Source: JAOSJT01 sp035362335
GTDB lineage: Bacteria > Bacteroidota > Ignavibacteria > SZUA-365
NCBI GenBank assembly: GCA_035362335.1
Contig: DAOSDL010000016.1
Span: 29,469-93,468, forward strand
Length of the DNA stretch: 64,000 nucleotides
Reading direction: 5' to 3'
This document shows, in pieces, positions 61,284-64,000 of this stretch (the first letter of the stretch is position 1; every line of letters begins with the position of its first letter). Under the pieces are notes generated by a model. That model was not told the origin of the DNA. It searched no databases and was given only the letters and a program-made list of their open reading frames with translations. A program made the position numbers and the translations under genes.

Positions 61284-62192
61284 TCAGCCCTTGAGGGCGT
61301 CGATGATACGTTCGGCGATTTCCGCACCCACGCGGTCCTGACCTTCGACGGTCGAGGCGCCGATATGCGGCGTGACGGAAACATTCGGATGATTGATCAA
61401 GGCGGTCTGCGCTTCGGTGACGGGCTCGTTCACGAACACATCGATGCCGGCCGCGCGCACGGTGCCATTGTTCAGGGCTTCGAGCAGCGCCGCTTCGTCC
61501 ACCACGCCGCCACGCGCGCAGTTGATGAGCACCACGCCCTTTTTCACCTTGGCGAATTCGGCCGCGCCAATGGTCGGACCTTCGGTCTTGATGAAGGGGA
61601 TGTGCAGACTGATGAAGTCGGATTGCGCGAGCACGTCGTCCTTACTCACGAGAGTCACATCGAGATCGGTGCTGGTGATGACCGGATCGAAGGCAATGAC
61701 GCTCATGCCGAGGCCGAGTGCGCGTTTGGCGGTTTCGCGGCCGATGTTACCCAGGCCGAAGAGACCCAGCGTCTTGCCGGTCAGTTCGATGCCTTTGCTG
61801 TACTCCTTCTTCGGCCATTCGCCCTTGCGCATGGCCACGTTGCTCTGCCCGATGAAGCGGCACACGGCGAACATGTGCGCGATGGCGAGTTCGGCCACCG
61901 ACACCGAGGCCGCGCCCGGGGTGTTGAGCACGGTCAGCCCCTTGGCCTTCGCATACGCCACGTCGATGTTGTCGAGGCCCACGCCGCCGCGACCGATGAC
62001 TTTCAGATTGCTGCCCGCATCGATGACGTCCTTGGTGACCTTGGACGCGGAGCGCACGAGCAGCACGTCGTATGCGGGGATCTGCTGCAGCAGCTCTTCC
62101 GGCGTCAGTTTCTGTTCGACCACCTCGTGACCAGCGTTGCGAAGCATGGCGGCTCCGTCAGCGGAAATGCCGTCGGTGATAAGGATTTTCAT
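61284..62192 (-). CDS. serA: D-3-phosphoglycerate dehydrogenase, short form without ACT domain
   Basis: A 302-aa enzyme for the first step of serine synthesis. The NAD motif LFGLGNIGRETA is at about residue 143. The catalytic Arg (NCARGG), Glu (DVFVNEP) and His (PHIGAST) are in order. It ends where the catalytic domain ends, so the ACT or ASB regulatory domains of longer SerA are absent and serine feedback is not expected. It is the first gene of the pair with DUF1015. Confidence 0.9.
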   Translation of the reverse strand: MKILITDGISADGAAMLRNAGHEVVEQKLTPEELLQQIPAYDVLLVRSASKVTKDVIDAGSNLKVIGRGGVGLDNIDVAYAKAKGLTVLNTPGAASVSVAELAIAHMFAVCRFIGQSNVAMRKGEWPKKEYSKGIELTGKTLGLFGLGNIGRETAKRALGLGMSVIAFDPVITSTDLDVTLVSKDDVLAQSDFISLHIPFIKTEGPTIGAAEFAKVKKGVVLINCARGGVVDEAALLEALNNGTVRAAGIDVFVNEPVTEAQTALINHPNVSVTPHIGASTVEGQDRVGAEIAERIIDALKG

Positions 62193-62356
62193 GGCACACT
62201 CCAGTTACGTGAAAATGAAACATGCGTACAGCATCAAGGACCCGATACAACACTACGCCGTTTCGGGTCCTCTTCCCAACAACAAAGGTAGTGAAAGGCC
62301 CGCTCGAAAAGAAGTATATGAAGATTGAGAGTAGTGAGGTGGGGAGAGTAAGGAGG

Positions 62357-62488
62357 GGCTTCGCGGGAACACAGAGTACACCGAGGGCTTCGCGGAAACA
62401 CAGAGAACTCAGAGGGCTTCGCCAACACAGGGCCTTTCGCTGACACGGAGATCCCGGAGGGCTTCGCCACACCGAGGGCACGGAGGGA
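62357..62488. repeat. 29-bp tandem repeat block
   Basis: GGCTTCGC-type cores start at 62357, 62386, 62415, 62431 and 62460, followed by ACACAGAG-like words. The spacing is 29, 29, 16 (a truncated unit) and 29 bp. The last units are diverged. Confidence 0.85.
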
Positions 62489-62548
62489 TCGCAGCTTTGC
62501 GTCTCTGCGCCCTTGCGTTGACTCGAATGCGGCGGGGCGCACGGATCG

Positions 62549-62815
62549 CGCGGGAAGGACCTCAACAATTCCTCTCCGCTCTCTTCTCTCTCTTTCATCT
62601 CTTCAAATGTATCACGAACTCAGCCAGCCGGCAGGATTCGAGCGGGAAGCGCCCTCAAACATTCCTCTGCGCTCTCGGCGCCCTCGGCGCTCTCTTCGAA
62701 TGTATCCCGTACTCGGCCAGCCGGCAGGATTCGAGCGGGAAGAGACCTCAACACTTCCTCTCCGCTCTCTTTCATCTCTTCAAATGTATTCCGCACTCAG
62801 CCAGCCAGGAAGAAT
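62549..62815. repeat. Three tandem repeats of about 84-93 bp
   Basis: Units share CCTCAACA(A/C)TTCCTCTCCG, ATCTCTTCAAATGTAT, ACTC(A/G)GCCAGCC and GATTCGAGCGGGAAG. The word TGTAT starts at 62608, 62701 and 62785, giving periods of 93 and 84 bp. Confidence 0.85.
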
Positions 62816-62831
62816 ATAGGAGTGACGAGTC

Positions 62832-64000
62832 TTATACGCCCTCGCCCGACTCCCCCAGCGCCCGCTCCACCGCTTCGCGGTCGTGTTCGGCCTTGCGGAA
62901 ATTCACGAAGGCCATCAACACCAGGCCGACGATGAAAAACAGCACCAGCGCGATAATGCTCATGCGCGAGCTGCCGGTGATTTGCCGTATGAACGCGAAG
63001 GCGATGGGTCCCCAGATGGCGCTGAATTTTTCAAAAACGGAAAAGAATCCGAAAAATTCCGCCGAGGCCGAGGGCGGGATGATACGGCTGTACAGCGAGC
63101 GTGACAAAGCCTGGCTGCCGCCGAGCACCAGACCCACGATGGCGCCCAATATCCAGAACTCGTGCGGCTGTGTCATGAAAAACGCATACACCACAACACC
63201 GGTCCAGATCAGCAGCGACACCATCAGCATGGTCTTGCCGCCGAGACGCTGCGCGCTGTAACCGAACAACTGCGCTCCGCCTATGCCCACGAACTGTATC
63301 ATCAACAGGCATCCCATCAGCGTCAGCGTATCGAAGCCCAACTCCGCGCTGCCGTAAATGGTGGCCATGGCGATCACCGTCTGTATGCCGTCGTTGTAAA
63401 TCATGAAGGCGAGAAGGAACAAGCCCATGTGGCGGAGCTTCGGCAGCACCCGTAGCGTGCCGGTGATGCGCGCGAATCCCGAACGTATCAACGCCCCCAC
63501 GGGCGGGCGACGTCCGATGAGCGGCGGCTCTTCCAGACGCAGGAAGGTCACGAAGGAAAATCCACCCCACCACAAGCCCACACTGCCCAGGGCGATGCGT
63601 ATCGCCGTACCCATGTCGGCGATGCCCAGTGACTCGTGAAACTGCACCAACCCAAGCTGCAGGAGGAAGAGCAGGCCGCCCCCGGCGTAACCATAGGCGT
63701 AGCCGCGGCCGGATACCAAATCCTGCTCCTCCGGCGCGGCAATGTGCGGGAGAAAGGCGTCGTAAAACACATTGGCCGAGACGAAACTGAAATTCCCAAG
63801 AAAGAACAACAGCATGGCCAGCACCACGTCTCCGGGGCCCACGAAAAACATCAGCAGCGAACTCGCGCTCCCCAGCCACGCGAAGAAAAACAGAAACGCG
63901 CGCTTGGCCGAGGTGTGGTCGGCGATAGCACCCAGCACCGGCGCGCTGAGCAGCACCAGCAACGCGCTGCCTCCGAGAGTGTAACCGTACAGCGATGTTG
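62832..64000 (-). CDS. MFS transporter, Atg22-like/UMF1 type, 5' partial
   Basis: The frame is open to the right edge and continues past 64000, so the N-terminus is missing; about 389 residues are visible. At least ten hydrophobic helices are present. PVLGAIADHTSAKRA (MFS loop 2-3 motif), FLPHIAAPEEQDLVSGRGYAYGY and GLVLGGSQALSRSLYSRIIP are hallmarks of the Atg22-like/UMF1 branch. Substrates of this group are not known for bacteria. It ends in an acidic tail ESGEGV. The repeat-rich intergenic region separates it from serA. Confidence 0.88.
   Translation of the reverse strand, partial: TSLYGYTLGGSALLVLLSAPVLGAIADHTSAKRAFLFFFAWLGSASSLLMFFVGPGDVVLAMLLFFLGNFSFVSANVFYDAFLPHIAAPEEQDLVSGRGYAYGYAGGGLLFLLQLGLVQFHESLGIADMGTAIRIALGSVGLWWGGFSFVTFLRLEEPPLIGRRPPVGALIRSGFARITGTLRVLPKLRHMGLFLLAFMIYNDGIQTVIAMATIYGSAELGFDTLTLMGCLLMIQFVGIGGAQLFGYSAQRLGGKTMLMVSLLIWTGVVVYAFFMTQPHEFWILGAIVGLVLGGSQALSRSLYSRIIPPSASAEFFGFFSVFEKFSAIWGPIAFAFIRQITGSSRMSIIALVLFFIVGLVLMAFVNFRKAEHDREAVERALGESGEGV

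Larger units (their letters stand above)
62193..62831. other. 639-bp intergenic region with two stacked tandem repeats
   Basis: No gene is supported. It contains the 29-bp repeat block (62357-62488) and the approximately 93-bp repeat block (62549-62815). The first 160 bp hold no clear promoter for serA. Confidence 0.6.

Noticed and set aside
62357..62488. CRISPR-like 29-bp repeats
   Set aside because: Repeat units follow each other directly with no unique spacers; one unit is only 16 bp. No cas genes are nearby.

Overview
This window looks like a GC-rich, Gram-negative member of the Bacteroidota/Chlorobiota (FCB) group, most likely a Kapabacteria/Ignavibacteria-like lineage. The reasons are several large secreted proteins ending in type IX secretion (T9SS) sorting domains, choice-of-anchor-D and SprB-type repeat domains, an AtpB with a His-rich N-terminus, a Cys-rich GT9 enzyme, and promoters with the spacing TTG-N19..21-TA. 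The placement is inferred from protein architecture; no rRNA or tRNA gene was seen. The left-most and right-most genes run off the window.

1-16,500 is a surface-protein region. An overlapping run holds a T9SS cargo protein, a double-OmpA-domain protein, a von Willebrand A/formylglycine-generating-enzyme-like fusion and a second T9SS cargo protein. It is followed by a tandem pair of paralogous beta-propeller/Ig-repeat T9SS cargo proteins (1884 and 923 aa). 16,700-22,000 holds an acyl-CoA ligase, a Gdx/SugE small multidrug-resistance exporter, an SH3/outer-membrane barrel protein, an ADP-ribosylglycohydrolase and a secreted esterase. 22,369-30,228 is one gene for a 2619-aa adhesin-like protein with 31 SprB-like repeats of 66 residues.

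30,300-33,700 carries a degenerate REP-associated tyrosine transposase (RAYT) relative with nearby palindromes, a pirin and a GPP34-domain protein. 33,880-39,454 is an ATP synthase operon (atpZ, a subunit-I-like gene, atpB-E-F-H-A-G) without beta and epsilon. The region after it contains a dispersed intergenic repeat and a heptamer microsatellite, then glnS and an SDR-family gene. A minus-strand operon gltX-glycosyltransferase-nadD follows.

46,000-50,500 (minus strand) encodes a multihaem respiratory module: a NapC-like membrane cytochrome with six CXXCH motifs plus one CX3CH, and a 13-CXXCH cytochrome c fused to a cytochrome b, similar in plan to Geobacter CbcL. 50,700-58,000 has a predicted molybdenum-carrier-like protein, a DUF3365 haem lipoprotein, an outer-membrane barrel, a GT9 glycosyltransferase, rpe, a DUF2851 protein and a secreted hydrolase. 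58,000-64,000 has rex with a plausible Rex operator in front, a YbbR-domain protein, a DUF1015-serA pair, an intergenic region filled with tandem repeats, and a partial MFS transporter. Biologically the window combines cell-surface proteins exported by T9SS with respiratory electron transfer and its redox sensor.
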